DNA of 64,000 nucleotides, taken from positions 3,072,154 through 3,136,153 of the forward strand of contig CM055103.1 of the NCBI GenBank assembly GCA_029204225.1, in the 5' to 3' direction. Source of the stretch: Diphasiastrum complanatum (lineage: Eukaryota; Streptophyta; Lycopodiopsida; Lycopodiales; Lycopodiaceae). Under the pieces are notes generated by a model. The model was not told where the DNA came from. It did not search any database and worked only from the letters and a program-made list of their open reading frames with translations. Positions 23,022 to 32,590 of the stretch are shown in pieces (the stretch's first letter is position 1; every line of letters starts with the position of its first letter). A program made the translations under genes and the position numbers.

Positions 23022-23396
23022 TGCACCAATGGATAGATGAACCTAAGAGAACTCATGTATAAGCATGAAGTGAGATAAGAGAGAGAGAATGTGTCTCTTC
23101 CCACGAGTGTACAACTATATATAGCAGATAGATGACTCATTAATGAGTTTGGTTTCCCTCCATAACAAAAACCCTAGCATTAATGTGGACTAGATTCAAT
23201 GTCTCCAACATTCAAATTTGGATCTTCTAAAACTCGTGTACTACACTTTTTCACACTTTCAAAAAGTGCTTATTCAAATGTTTTTAGACTAATATAACTT
23301 TGAAAATTCAAACTCTAAGTCTAATATGAAGATTGGCTCCGATTGCCAAACATACAAATATGACCAAAATAACAAAACTAGTTGAAATTTCTCACA
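23022..23396 (-). repeat. Dispersed copia LTR (copy 1)
   Basis: 375 bp nearly collinear with 56292-56663. On the minus strand it starts TGTGAGAAATTTC and ends TTGGTGCA. It separates gypsy integrase from gypsy gag. No matching 5-bp flanks were found, so either the ends were trimmed or it is not a clean solo LTR. Confidence 0.75.
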
Positions 23397-23404
23397 ACAC
23401 TTAC

Positions 23405-24110
23405 TCCTGATCATGCGGTCATTATGTGGTTCCTTGCGGGGCTGCCATGAAACATTCAAAGAGAACTCAAATGACGGGAGCAGTACGCCACGTTGCAAGA
23501 AGCAATGGAAGATGCCATCAGGGAAGAGGATGAATTCTCAGAGGATGAATCCCATCACACTGCCCATAATCCAACTCCCTTGATAGCATCAACCTCCAAT
23601 GCTTCCAATGTATCAACAGATTTGCTAATGGAACAAATGACAAAGCTACACAACCAGCACATGGAGCAATTGACGGCTCGATTTAATCAAAAGCTTAAGG
23701 CCTTGCAAGGAGCTGTAGCATCAATTTCAAATCCACTGGAACAGAACTAGCTGTAGTATCCCCACAGAGAGTGCTGTTCGATTTGTACCCAGAACCATAC
23801 CACCAACAAGTGTCCAGTTTTGAAGCAAAATCTCAAACTGACACAATGGTATTGCCACCTGTGCAATGCATCATCGCACGAAACGACATTTTTCCCATTC
23901 AACCCACAAAAGAGGAATCAATATCAAACCTCTTATTCATACCATCAGGGGGCACTGAATGCGGCACCGCGGTATGGAACGCAAGTGAATCAGTAGCGCA
24001 TGGCTTTACCTGCACCACCAATGTCAGCTAACAATCAAGTGGCTCATGTGAATTTGACAGCAACGGAACAAGAAATGTCGTCCCAACCTGGGCAGCAACA
24101 ATAGCTCTCA
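23405..24110 (+). pseudogene. gypsy Gag fragment
   Basis: Reads VIMWFLAGLP, a stop, NIQRELK, a stop, REQYATLQEAMEDAIREEDEFSEDES. TGA replaces likely Trp codons. This parallels the Gag segment of the 32-38 kb gypsy element (VGLPKNNRRKLKL...DAIHEEDKSSDDD), so both belong to one lineage. Downstream is a Gln/Ser-rich tail to about 24110 with weak coding character. Confidence 0.75.
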
Positions 24111-24117
24111 TGCCCAC

Positions 24118-24604
24118 GTGTGGTCTTAGTTAGTGTGTCCACCCATAAGTTAATTGTGACTATAAGGGAATTGGGGCCCTTATGTGTATAAGGTCATAAT
24201 TAATGGTTGTATGCCTAAACTCATGATGGTGGATTTGTATGAGTCTATTAGTGAGTCTTTGAGGAATCAGATGACGTGGCCCAAATAGGATGTAGAGGTG
24301 TCTATTGAGGTGTCACAGTGCACTACTAGTGGTGCATGGCCTTGGAGGGTATAAGTATACCTATTGGGCTCTCACTAGTGTATAAGTATATGTATTGGGC
24401 TCTCAGTAGTGTATCCTTGGTGTGAGACTAGTAGCCGTATGGTGCTAGTGTGATGCATCATTCCTCTTTGAGATTGATCCATAGCTTGGGGGCTAGATCC
24501 GTTCAATCTAGGATTGGTTGGGTTGGTTTGTCCACCATCAGTACCCTTTGTGGTTGCTTGTTTTGGCATGCTTAGACTAGGATCCTTGGTTTAGGACCTT
24601 ATAT
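24118..24604 (+). repeat. Putative copia 5' LTR
   Basis: Ends next to a plus-strand primer site TGGTATCAGAGC at 24605-24616, so the preceding few hundred bases are a likely 5' LTR. Contains an internal duplication (GTATATGTATTGGGCTCTC / GTATACCTATTGGGCTCTC at 24350-24405). The left boundary is a guess. Confidence 0.45.
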
Positions 24605-24680
24605 TGGTATCAGAGCCCTAAACCAAGGATCCTAGTCTAAGCATGCCAAAACAAGCAACCACAAAGGGTATTGATGGTGG
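24532..24680. repeat. 64-bp-arm palindrome with the tRNA primer site in its loop
   Basis: Arms 24532-24595 and 24617-24680 are inverted copies with a single mismatch. The 21-base loop (24596-24616) ends exactly with the primer site TGGTATCAGAGC (24605-24616). Confidence 0.92.
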
Positions 24681-25485
24681 ATAATTACAGGGTTTGCATG
24701 GCGGTTTTTCTAGTGATTCACAGGTTTATGCTGGATTTTTTTGGCTAACTAACAAGTTTTGTAGACCGTTGTGAATCAATAAAGCCATCTTGATGATGGT
24801 ATGGTTTACATGACTGCCTATTCTGTGATATGAAGATGAGGCAACCTACAATTCAGGGTTTTGCAAAAAATTTGGTAGCATGTACCCTGTTTTTCAGTTT
24901 TTGAGAAACCTACATAATGTAAATTTGTAAGAATAGATTGCTTATGCATGTTAGAATGTAAAGCAACAACAAAAGTGTCCTACTGGCTTCAAGCATCTGC
25001 AAAAACAGCAAAAGAAAACATTTAATGCTTCAAGCAAAAGCAGAAGCTTGATTAGCTTTTGTTTCAAATGTAAATGAATCAAAAAAAAAAAGCAGCTCGG
25101 CCTCCTAGTTGGCTCCTGGCCGCGCTCTGTGAAGCCTTTTAGTTTTTTAGAAAACTAAAGTTCTAATTTGCATGTTAGGTAAGGGATAGGTAAGGGATGG
25201 GTGCGCTAGAGGGCACAAGGTTTTTTTTTGGTTTTTGGTTTACTGGTCTTTAGAAATTCCATGGGCTTAGACTATGTTTTTTTTCTTTAAATACAATTAA
25301 AGATAAATTAGTGAATCATGATGGCTTAAGAATTGCGTACATTAAAACTCAAATGCATAATTATGGCTTTTTGGCATTGTTATTGCTTGGACACCATTTG
25401 CGGAATGCATTGGAATAATTTTAATTGGCAATTGGGTCTGTCAAAACTAAGTTTTTCTAAAATAAGTTTTTAGACAACGTTATAT
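24681..25485. other. Gene-free AT-rich stretch
   Basis: No domain, no LTR ends, several A and T runs. It may be the decayed leader or gag of the element primed at 24605, but no Gag motif is visible. Confidence 0.5.
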
Positions 25486-25755
25486 TACGAACAATTATCG
25501 CTCATTTCGCTTTTTATATGGACCATCAACCCTTGCTTTATCTTGTTAATAAAACTTGGAACATGGGGCAAATTACTCGATGGTTGCTTTTGTTGTTGGA
25601 GTTTGATTTTCGAATAGTAGTTCGCAAAGGCAAGCAACATTATATGGCAGATCGTGTGTTGTGAATTGAAGGGAAGGAAACTACAACCCACCACGATGAT
25701 GAGCTACCCGATGCTACCTTGTTTTATATTGACACAGTACCTGAATGGGCCGCAG
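25486..25755 (+). pseudogene. gypsy RNase H, C-terminal fragment
   Basis: Reads FYMDHQPLLYLVNKTWN, GQITRWLLLLLEFDF, then KGKQHYMADRVL and a stop, corresponding to the TDHQPL and H-xxAD-xSR segments of gypsy RNase H. It matches the remnant at 1490-1600 (TDHQPLLYIVNK). It passes without integrase into a coiled-coil segment. Confidence 0.85.
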
Positions 25756-26390
25756 ACATAGTGGATGGACCTCACATCGGCCTACCAAATCTTGGGAACC
25801 TTTGTCCAGGATGCGGTAGCGGACAAAAGTATATTGGATGGCCATGTATTGGGATTGGCTACCAGCAACATGAAGTTGCGAGCAGAAATCACCCAGCTCC
25901 AGCAGGACCTGCAACAACACGAGCTAGCAGAGAAGATAGAGGTGTTGAAGTTGAAAAAGCATGAAGACGATCTCCAGAGATACATCAAGGACCTCTCCAA
26001 ATCTGCAACGGATGCCCATGCAAAATTCTAGGAGATCCAGCACCAAGCAGTGCAATGCCTAGCCCAACTATCAGTGTTTGAAACCAAAAATCAATGTTTG
26101 GGAATGGAGGTGCAGGCCCTACAAGCAGAGAAGGTTGTTTGTCTAGCTCAACCAACATTGCCAACCGACCTCTCAGCCAAGCCGAGATGGATATACTCAC
26201 GCAACAGGTGAATGTCTACCGCCAAACATTCACGACAGCTACCAGACAAGTATCGACGAAGCGCAATCCAAAAACTAGCATAGGCAAAGAGCGGCCCCAA
26301 GGCATGCCAACGCCATATGGAACAACAACCTTAATCAGCCCTGGTGGTAATTCTAGCACCACCCACAATAGAGGCTGCAATGGCTAGTTC
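25756..26390 (+). pseudogene. Coiled-coil ORF remnant beside gypsy RNase H
   Basis: Open from 25765 to 26031 (88 codons), then after a stop readable to about 26390 with a second stop. The sequence has heptad-like Leu/Gln/Glu-rich segments (LRAEITQLQQDLQQHEL, EVLKLKKHEDDLQRYIKDL, LGMEVQALQAEKV). I recognise no enzyme or Gag motif. By position and composition it could be a gypsy accessory ORF like that at 29860-31924; the two are not obviously homologous. Confidence 0.5.
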
Positions 26391-26600
26391 CAACCAAGAC
26401 AAAGGCAAACAAGCAGCGGGGCTAGAAAGTCAAGAGCAAGAATCAGAAGCAGCAGAGGCCAGTGTATAAGACCAAGGTCTAGGACACCAGACAAGCGACA
26501 GATCAGAACCAAAGCCAAGAAAAGTGCCATGTCGCGGAAGTGAGACTGTTTTTTTTTGGGCCGAATCTATTTACAGGATCCCAGACATGTGACTGCACAT
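26391..26600. other. Junction stretch, nothing recognised
   Basis: Low-complexity A/G-rich sequence between the coiled-coil remnant and the truncated 3' end of a copia RNase H. No LTR ends seen. Confidence 0.4.
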
Positions 26601-27855
26601 CACAGAACACATTCTATTCTAGCAAGGACATATAGATGGCAATATGAGAGTCCATCATCATCGTGCTTGGCCCTTCTAGTAGTATCCCGATTGCTTTCAG
26701 CATTATCTGCAGCCACACTACCTCATTCACGACCTTTGAAGCTGCGACATATTCAGCTTCGCAAGAGGATTGAGTCACCAAGGTTTGATTTTTGTATATC
26801 CAGCTGATTGCTGCTCTGCATGCCATTGAACATCCTCCAGTTACGGACTTGTTGTCATCTTTGTAGCTCTCCCAACTTGCATCACTATAGCGGTGTAGCT
26901 CGAATCCCTTTTCTTCATTTTCAGTTCTGTAGGTTAATCCCATATTCTGGGTACCTTTTAGATATTGTAGGATTCATTTGGCCATTTGCCAATGTGCCAT
27001 GCCAGGATTTGAAGAGAATTGGATCAATGCGCAAATAGAGAAAGCCAAATTGGGTTTGGTACAAATTGTCAAGTACATCAGACTACCGATTAAGTTCTGG
27101 TAGGGTATACCTGCCATCTTCTATTCTTCCCCTTCTGTTTTTGGGCAATCCTGCTTCGTGAGCTTGGCTCCAACTATCATTGGAATAGCCTTTTCGCCCT
27201 TTGTTCGATCTCTTCTGATCTCCAGTCCTAGGCACTTCATTGCTTCTCCAAGATCTGTGATTTTGTAGCTTTCAAAAATTTGACTCTTCGTGTCTTTGAG
27301 CAGCATCAAGGAATTTTCTATCATCAGCTAATCATCCACAAAAATGGTCAGTATCACAAAATCCTTTCCTACTCTTTTAATGTAGACATTGCAGTCTGGT
27401 TGAGTAGGATTGAAGTCTAGAGACTTTAGAAGACCATCAAGTTTTTATACTAGGCTCGTGATGCCTGTTTTAGACCATAAATGCATCTCTGCAACCGACA
27501 GACATATCGTCGATTGTCAGGGCCTTCATAGCCTTCAGGATGCTTCATGAAGATTTCTTCCTCTAGATCTCCATGGAGAAAGGTTGTTTTCACGTCAATC
27601 TGGTGAATTTTCAGATTGTACTATGTGGCGTATGCAAGGAGTAGCCTTATGCTTGTCATCTTCACCATGGGCGAATATGTGTCGAAATAGTCAACACCAT
27701 ATCTCTGTGTGTAGCCCTTCGCAACAAGCCTTGCTTTGTAGCGGCCAATAGTGCCATCTGATCTCATCTTTTTCTTGTATACCCACTTGCAGTTGACTAT
27801 TTTTCTGTTTTCTGGTCCTCCACGATATACCACTGTATCAGATCTGATCCCGTAT
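26601..27855 (-). pseudogene. copia RT and RNase H fused to the leader
   Basis: RT starts at about 27815 ([46 protein letters not shown]) and sits only about 40 bp from the primer site at 27856-27867, so gag, protease, integrase and the RT start are all deleted. Downstream are decayed palm and thumb (SYKITDLGEAMKCLGLEIRRD at 27324-27121) and RNase H (SDASWESYKDDNKSVTG, SSCEAEYVAAS, 26943-26614). The middle of RT, including the expected YVDD box near 27330-27400, is poorly preserved. No 3' LTR. Confidence 0.88.
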
Positions 27856-27867
27856 GCTCTGATACCA
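27856..27867 (-). other. Primer binding site (initiator Met tRNA)
   Basis: TGGTATCAGAGC on the minus strand, one base from the 5' LTR. Confidence 0.9.
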
Positions 27868-27868
27868 T

Positions 27869-28746
27869 TGTAGGAAAAATAGCAATAATTCTTCCACAAA
27901 GAACACGATGAAAGTTTGAATAAATCAAACTAATATCAGTGTCTTCAATCAGGTCTGTATCTGATCTATATACTAATAGTACACAGTATTTGCCTTGATT
28001 GAATATGCGTGCAGAATTTAAGACAATTTTAGACAAATAGAGACTATTGATCAAAAATGATTTATAATTTTGAATCTGAATCAGTATACATCTCTTATTG
28101 TCTTATCTCGCTGTTGTGTCTCTGATTGAATGAGTCTGAGAGTCTCTTCAACTTTGAGTTGGTTACAAAGAGTAGTGCACATGTATTTATATTGCTACTG
28201 GACAGGTATTTTGATCTTTTATTTACAAGTCTTTTGGTCTTTTAATTCCGTAACAGTAGATCTAACCGTTTTACGATGGTTGATATTCAAATAGATGCTC
28301 CGTTTTCAGGGTCAAATAATTTCATGTTTCACGAGTTGTTCGCGACAGTCCATCTCTTTGTTACAGCTTCGTGTTTCGCGAATTGTTTGTGATAGTTGTC
28401 TCTTCACGACATTTTTGTCTTTCGTGAATTGTTCGTGACAGATGACAGTCTTGAGTTTGAAGAAGAATAAGAGGATTTCTCGAATTGTTCGTGACAATTT
28501 TGTGACATCTGATATTTGAACAAGAAACAAAATATTTCGCAACAAGATTCTGTTTGCGAATCTTTCGAGCTTCAACAAGAAACTGTTTCGCGAATCTTTC
28601 GAGTATTAAGCATGATAAATTTTGTGAATCCTTCAAGGTTGATCACGAATAGAAATGTTTCGAGTTCGCTTTCGTTTCTTTCTCATCCTTTGTCAAGTAA
28701 ACTGCGCACTTTGTTAGTCGAGATATGTCTGATCAGGTGTTCTACA
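27869..28746 (-). repeat. copia 5' LTR, 878 bp
   Basis: Minus strand starts TGTAGAACA at 28746 and ends TTTTCCTACA at 27869, giving TGTAG...CTACA ends. Internally rich in variants of the near-palindrome TTCGCGAA/TTCGTGAA with TTGTTCGTGACA (28320-28620), a family of imperfect repeats. Its first 137 bp recur at 29197-29333. Confidence 0.85.
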
Positions 28747-29196
28747 TGAGTGGTGGATGGCACTTTTAGGTGATGACTTGCTTGGTGCCAGTATTATCAG
28801 AAGATGAAGAAGAGGCCATGTTAGCAACGGTAGTTTAAGTTTGTTAACAAGGAAAAAGCTGAAAAAAGTGACCAAAATGGTGCAAAAAGTAAAAAAGCCG
28901 AAAAAAATGAAAAGTAGTGAAAATTGAAAAATGGATGATGGCAACAATGGTTTTGAGTGTAGATCTAGATTCAGAGAGTGCAGATGATGGTTGATAGAAA
29001 ATTTGAAAGCATTCAGAGAACTTGGAAGTTTCAATCGAAAATTGGATAGAGCTCTGTTAGGTAATGTGACAAATGACTCGACTTTTGCCCTTATATAGCG
29101 GAGATGAGAGTGCGTATTGGGTGAATTGCACTTTTTCCAAGTCAGTTTCAACCAATGTTTGCACGGTCCTTCTTCACATACCGAGTTGACTGCAAG
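28747..29196 (-). other. Promoter-like segment and a very short ORF start between two LTR pieces
   Basis: On the minus strand a TATA box (CTATATAAG, 29091-29099) lies about 270 bp before an ATG (28823) that starts MASSSSDNTG and soon meets a stop. It may be the start of a retroelement accessory ORF broken by the copia LTR. Function unknown. Confidence 0.4.
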
Positions 29197-29333
29197 ATAA
29201 ATTTCGCAAATCCTTCGAGGTTGATCACGAATAGAAATGTTTCGAGTTCGCGTTCGTTTCTTTCTCCTTCTTGTCAAGTAAACTGCGCACTTTGTTAGTA
29301 GAATCGAGATTTGTTTGATGAGGTGTTCTACAG
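29197..29333 (-). repeat. Partial second copy of the copia LTR start
   Basis: Matches 28606-28746 with a few substitutions and small indels. Both end GTGTTCTACA. It abuts integrase sequence at 29334 with no spacer. Confidence 0.88.
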
Positions 29334-29855
29334 AGAGAAAGAATCGGACACTCATCGAAAGTGGCAAGAGCATGTTGGCCCATGTCTCTCTTCCAAAGAA
29401 TTTTTGGGTAGAAGTTGTTACTACAGCTGCCTATCTACAAAATCCATCCATCACTAAGGCTCTGAATGGAAAAATACCTTATGATGTGTGGATAGGATTG
29501 AAGCCATTACTCAAGCATATTCGAGTTTTTGGATGCATTGCTTTCTCTCAGATTTTTGAAGATCTAAGAAAGAAACTGGACAACACTAGCAGAAAGTTGA
29601 TCTTCATCGGCTATTCCCCAAACCACAAGGCATACAAGCTCTACAATTTGGACACTCAAAAAACTTTCACAAGCAGAGATGTCATTTTTGTGGAAGACAA
29701 ATTTATCAACGACAAGGGAAAAGCTCCATCGACTTCCAATCCCAAAGTCGACAACTTCAAGCTTGGGACTGATCAGAAGCTCGACACCAACTCCGACAAT
29801 GAGTCTAAACATGGAGGCTGCTGGAATTTTGCTCCATCTCCACCATCGGATCAAT
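29334..29855 (+). pseudogene. copia integrase C-terminal half
   Basis: Begins exactly at the catalytic-Glu motif ERKNRTLIES, then LPKNFWVEVVTTAAYLQN, KIPYDVWIG, HIRVFGCIAFSQ, KLIFIGYSPNHKAYKLYN and TFTSRDVIFVEDKF, into the Ser/Asn-rich linker that precedes RT. It ends near 29855 where unrelated minus-strand coding sequence begins. The Met at the apparent start of the open frame (29315) lies in LTR sequence and is not a real start. Confidence 0.92.
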
Positions 29856-29859
29856 CAAA

Positions 29860-31924
29860 ATGGTGTCCGAAATCATGGAGCTGCGTGTGCTCTATGTGGA
29901 TAGACGACGTTGACTGGGTAGCTGTCTTTAATCATTCTTCCAAGGTGGCGATGTGTTGGTTCAGGGCCTCGACGGAAGCAATGTACGATTGTTGGAGTTT
30001 AGTGTGCGGTTCCGTCATGGATTTCAGCTTTTGGGCCAATGTTGTATAGGCCACCATTGAAATTGGAGTTCTCTCAGGAATAGCTGGTGGTGTGAAGTCA
30101 TTGAGATCCACCAATTCCAACTATTCCTTCATAGCGGAACGTGAGGCTTGTGCATCTGCTATGGCCTCGTCCCTTTATGCCGTAATGTTATCAATGGCAG
30201 TCTGCATGTTGGATACCTTTAATTGGAGATGGTCCTGGAGGTGGACGAGCATTTGCTACTGTTGTTGGTTATAAGTGGTGAGATCTTGGATCTGCAACTG
30301 CTATTGCTTGTTTTCCACCTCCAACCTTGCTTTTTTCTTCTAAAGATCTGCCATGGCACCATCATTAAACTATCGCATGGTATACTGTCGTCCTAGGGTG
30401 CCGAATAGATTATATCCAACCATACCACTTTTTGGGCTGCAAGGGGTAACTGCTCCCAAGGGCCAATGTCAGGGAGAGTGCATGTATAGTTAGGATATGG
30501 CATCGGGGTTAAAAGGTAGAAAATCTAAAATGGGAGGAGAGGTTGAGTGTGGGATGAGAGGAGGTGATTGTGGTATGATAGGATGTGATTGAACGGATGT
30601 CGGAGGTTCTAATCTTTCCAACTTGCATGGAAAAACCTACATGCCGCAGGGAGAGAATAGTGTGGAGGGGATTAGTGGTGGTGGATGTGGGTTGTGTTAG
30701 TAGCCGTAATGCAAAGTCGTCTACATTGACCGCAGAGTCAAGGAGGGTGGAAGAATGTATAGGTGAGGGCTTTGGTGGAATTATGGAATCAAAGCCCATG
30801 TTGAGAGCGATTGAGGGTGTGGATGTAGTCGTAAATGGTGGGGGTGGTGGTGGAAGAGTAGTGGTGATAGCAAGTAAGGAAACTGGAGTTGTGGAAGATG
30901 GTTGAGTGGACAGAACCACACCCACGAAACTAGAATCGGAAGCGTCTGCATCGAGTGAACTGCTTGCTGTTGTTGCTACTACTTGTTGGTCTTGTTGGAG
31001 TAAGGCCTCTTGCTGAGTCAGAACCTCTTTTGGGACTTGAGAGGTTTTCAAGCTCCCGTCAGATTCAGCATTTTCTGTCCCTATATCACTGGATAGGATA
31101 TCAACGAAGATGGCGACATCCGTGCTGAGTGCCTTTCCCTTCAACTTCTTTGTTGGTGATGTAGATGAGATAGTCTCAGCTGATATTTGTGGGGTGGCAT
31201 GCTTTCTGGTGCTCAGATAGACATCTTTGAGCTCTTTGGTAGCAGCGGCCACTCGATGTCCCAACTGTTTGGTGACCAACTTGTGGAGGAGATATCCACA
31301 TTTGGTGGTCAGTTTCCTGGCTTTTAGGTCCCCGCATAGTTTGTCTAATACCTTCTCTACCCACTTGTAATTTTGAGTCGGATCATCCATGGTGAGCGTT
31401 AGGGACAAAAGATCACTTGGTGGTATGCGATCCATTTTGTTTGTATGAACCTCAATCATGGCAATGAGGATCTCTGATGATGCCATGAGATGGGGATCGG
31501 TAAGGAGCAAATAGCAATCCTATAGTTGGTTTGGACAATAGTTTTGTCGTCCTCTGTCAGAAACTTGATAAAATATTTGGCATCATAACTCGTGCCCTTG
31601 CCATGGATCATCTCTCCCAGATTAGGAAATCCAATACTTTGGATATGCTTGGGAGAGATGGTGATGATGGTAGAACTGTCACCCTTGAATGTAATTCTGA
31701 ACATGTGGAGCTCATCCGAATATGTTGAGTAGGCAGCTCCGATCAGGCTCTCACTCTACTGGTCAAGGAAGTCTATGAGATTAAAACCAAGGTTTGTCAG
31801 AATATCTTTGGCTAGGAGAAGTTGCTCATCATAATTTTTTGATAGAGATCATAAAAATGTCCCCTGAATAAGGCTTAGAGGTCTTACGACGATGGAGAAA
31901 GAGCGAGGAGTCTCGAGAGGCCAT
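29860..31924 (-). pseudogene. Accessory ORF downstream of gypsy pol, function unknown
   Basis: Starts ATG at 31924 in a good context (GCCACCATGG) with MASRDSSLFLHRRKTSKPYSG; a one-base shift in an A run leads to YDEQLLLAKDILTNLGFNLIDFLDQ, a stop, then MFRITFKGDSSTIITISPKHIQS (31704-31456). Another shift leads to the 31510-30509 frame (333 codons): a globular part (YKWVEKVLDKLCGDLKARKL, YLLHKLVTKQLGHRVAA) and a Ser/Thr/Pro-rich low-complexity part (residues 190-270). The remainder (30370-29900) is coiled-coil-like (LAQKLKSMTEPHTKLQQSY, SVEALNQHIATLEE). I recognise no known domain. It lies after pol in the same orientation. An env-position or other accessory role is only inference. Confidence 0.55.
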
Positions 31925-32590
31925 GGTGGCAGTAATTCTAGATTGTTCTAGCAAGTTTGAAAATTCTGAAAAATTTTAGCATGAACTCGAGTGCAGGAAT
32001 CTAGAATAAATTCGTGGGGAAGAGAGGGGAGGTCTATATATAGACTTTTTTGGTCAAGAATTCGCAACTCTACTTAGAATTCGTGCTCAGTGTCCATGAT
32101 TTCCTAATGAGGTTCACAAATTTTGAGGCACTGTTCTGAGGGTCGATGAATTCCTGTAATTGTTTTTTTGTGCACTAAAATAGGAAAAATGTTTGGTAGT
32201 GCAAAAATATTTCTGATCAGAATTTGTGGAGATAACAGAGAAATCGTGGAGATGTTTATGAGCTTCAGCGAATTGTCTGCAAATTCTGTTAGTGAGTATA
32301 TGATGAAAAAAATACTGATTTTTTCTATTTTTGAAAAGTTTGTCTCTGAGACAGAATTTGTGGAGGCCAGAAATGAATCGTGCACTACAAAAAAGGGGTT
32401 GAGTGAATTCTATCTGAGGTGATTGTGAGACAAATGTTCTGAAAAGAATAATTTATGTGGTTTTCTTAGAAAAAAACTGATTGTATGTCTGATATGATGA
32501 TATCTTGATGTTGTGAAACAAGGAAAGTAAGCAGGCAAGAAAAAAAATTAAGAAATAAAAATTAGAAAAGAAAACAACTCATATATATCA
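31925..32590. other. Spacer between gypsy pol and the accessory ORF
   Basis: Carries repeated short blocks like GAATTYGTGGAG (32045-32370), also seen at 36990 near the gag start of the same element. That supports a common origin. No coding capacity recognised. Confidence 0.5.
32032..32045 (-). promoter_or_regulatory. TATA box before the accessory ORF
   Basis: GTCTATATATAGAC, a perfect palindrome, about 110 bp upstream of the ATG at 31924 on the minus strand. The gap is too short to hold R, U5 and a primer site, so it looks like a promoter for the accessory ORF, not a 5' LTR promoter. Confidence 0.5.

Noticed and set aside
23771-24031. 86-codon frame as an independent protein
   Set aside because: It follows a decayed gypsy Gag and has no motif; best read as the Gag tail or noncoding.
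27869-28746. Regularly spaced repeats as a CRISPR-like array
   Set aside because: Repeats are variable and irregularly spaced, lie inside a plant LTR, and no cas genes exist nearby.
29315-29333. Met start for the integrase fragment
   Set aside because: The codon lies in LTR-derived sequence; the coding homology begins at 29334 in the middle of integrase.
32104-32422. Open frames on both strands downstream of gypsy pol
   Set aside because: Short, overlapping and antisense to each other in AT-rich sequence with noncoding repeat blocks.
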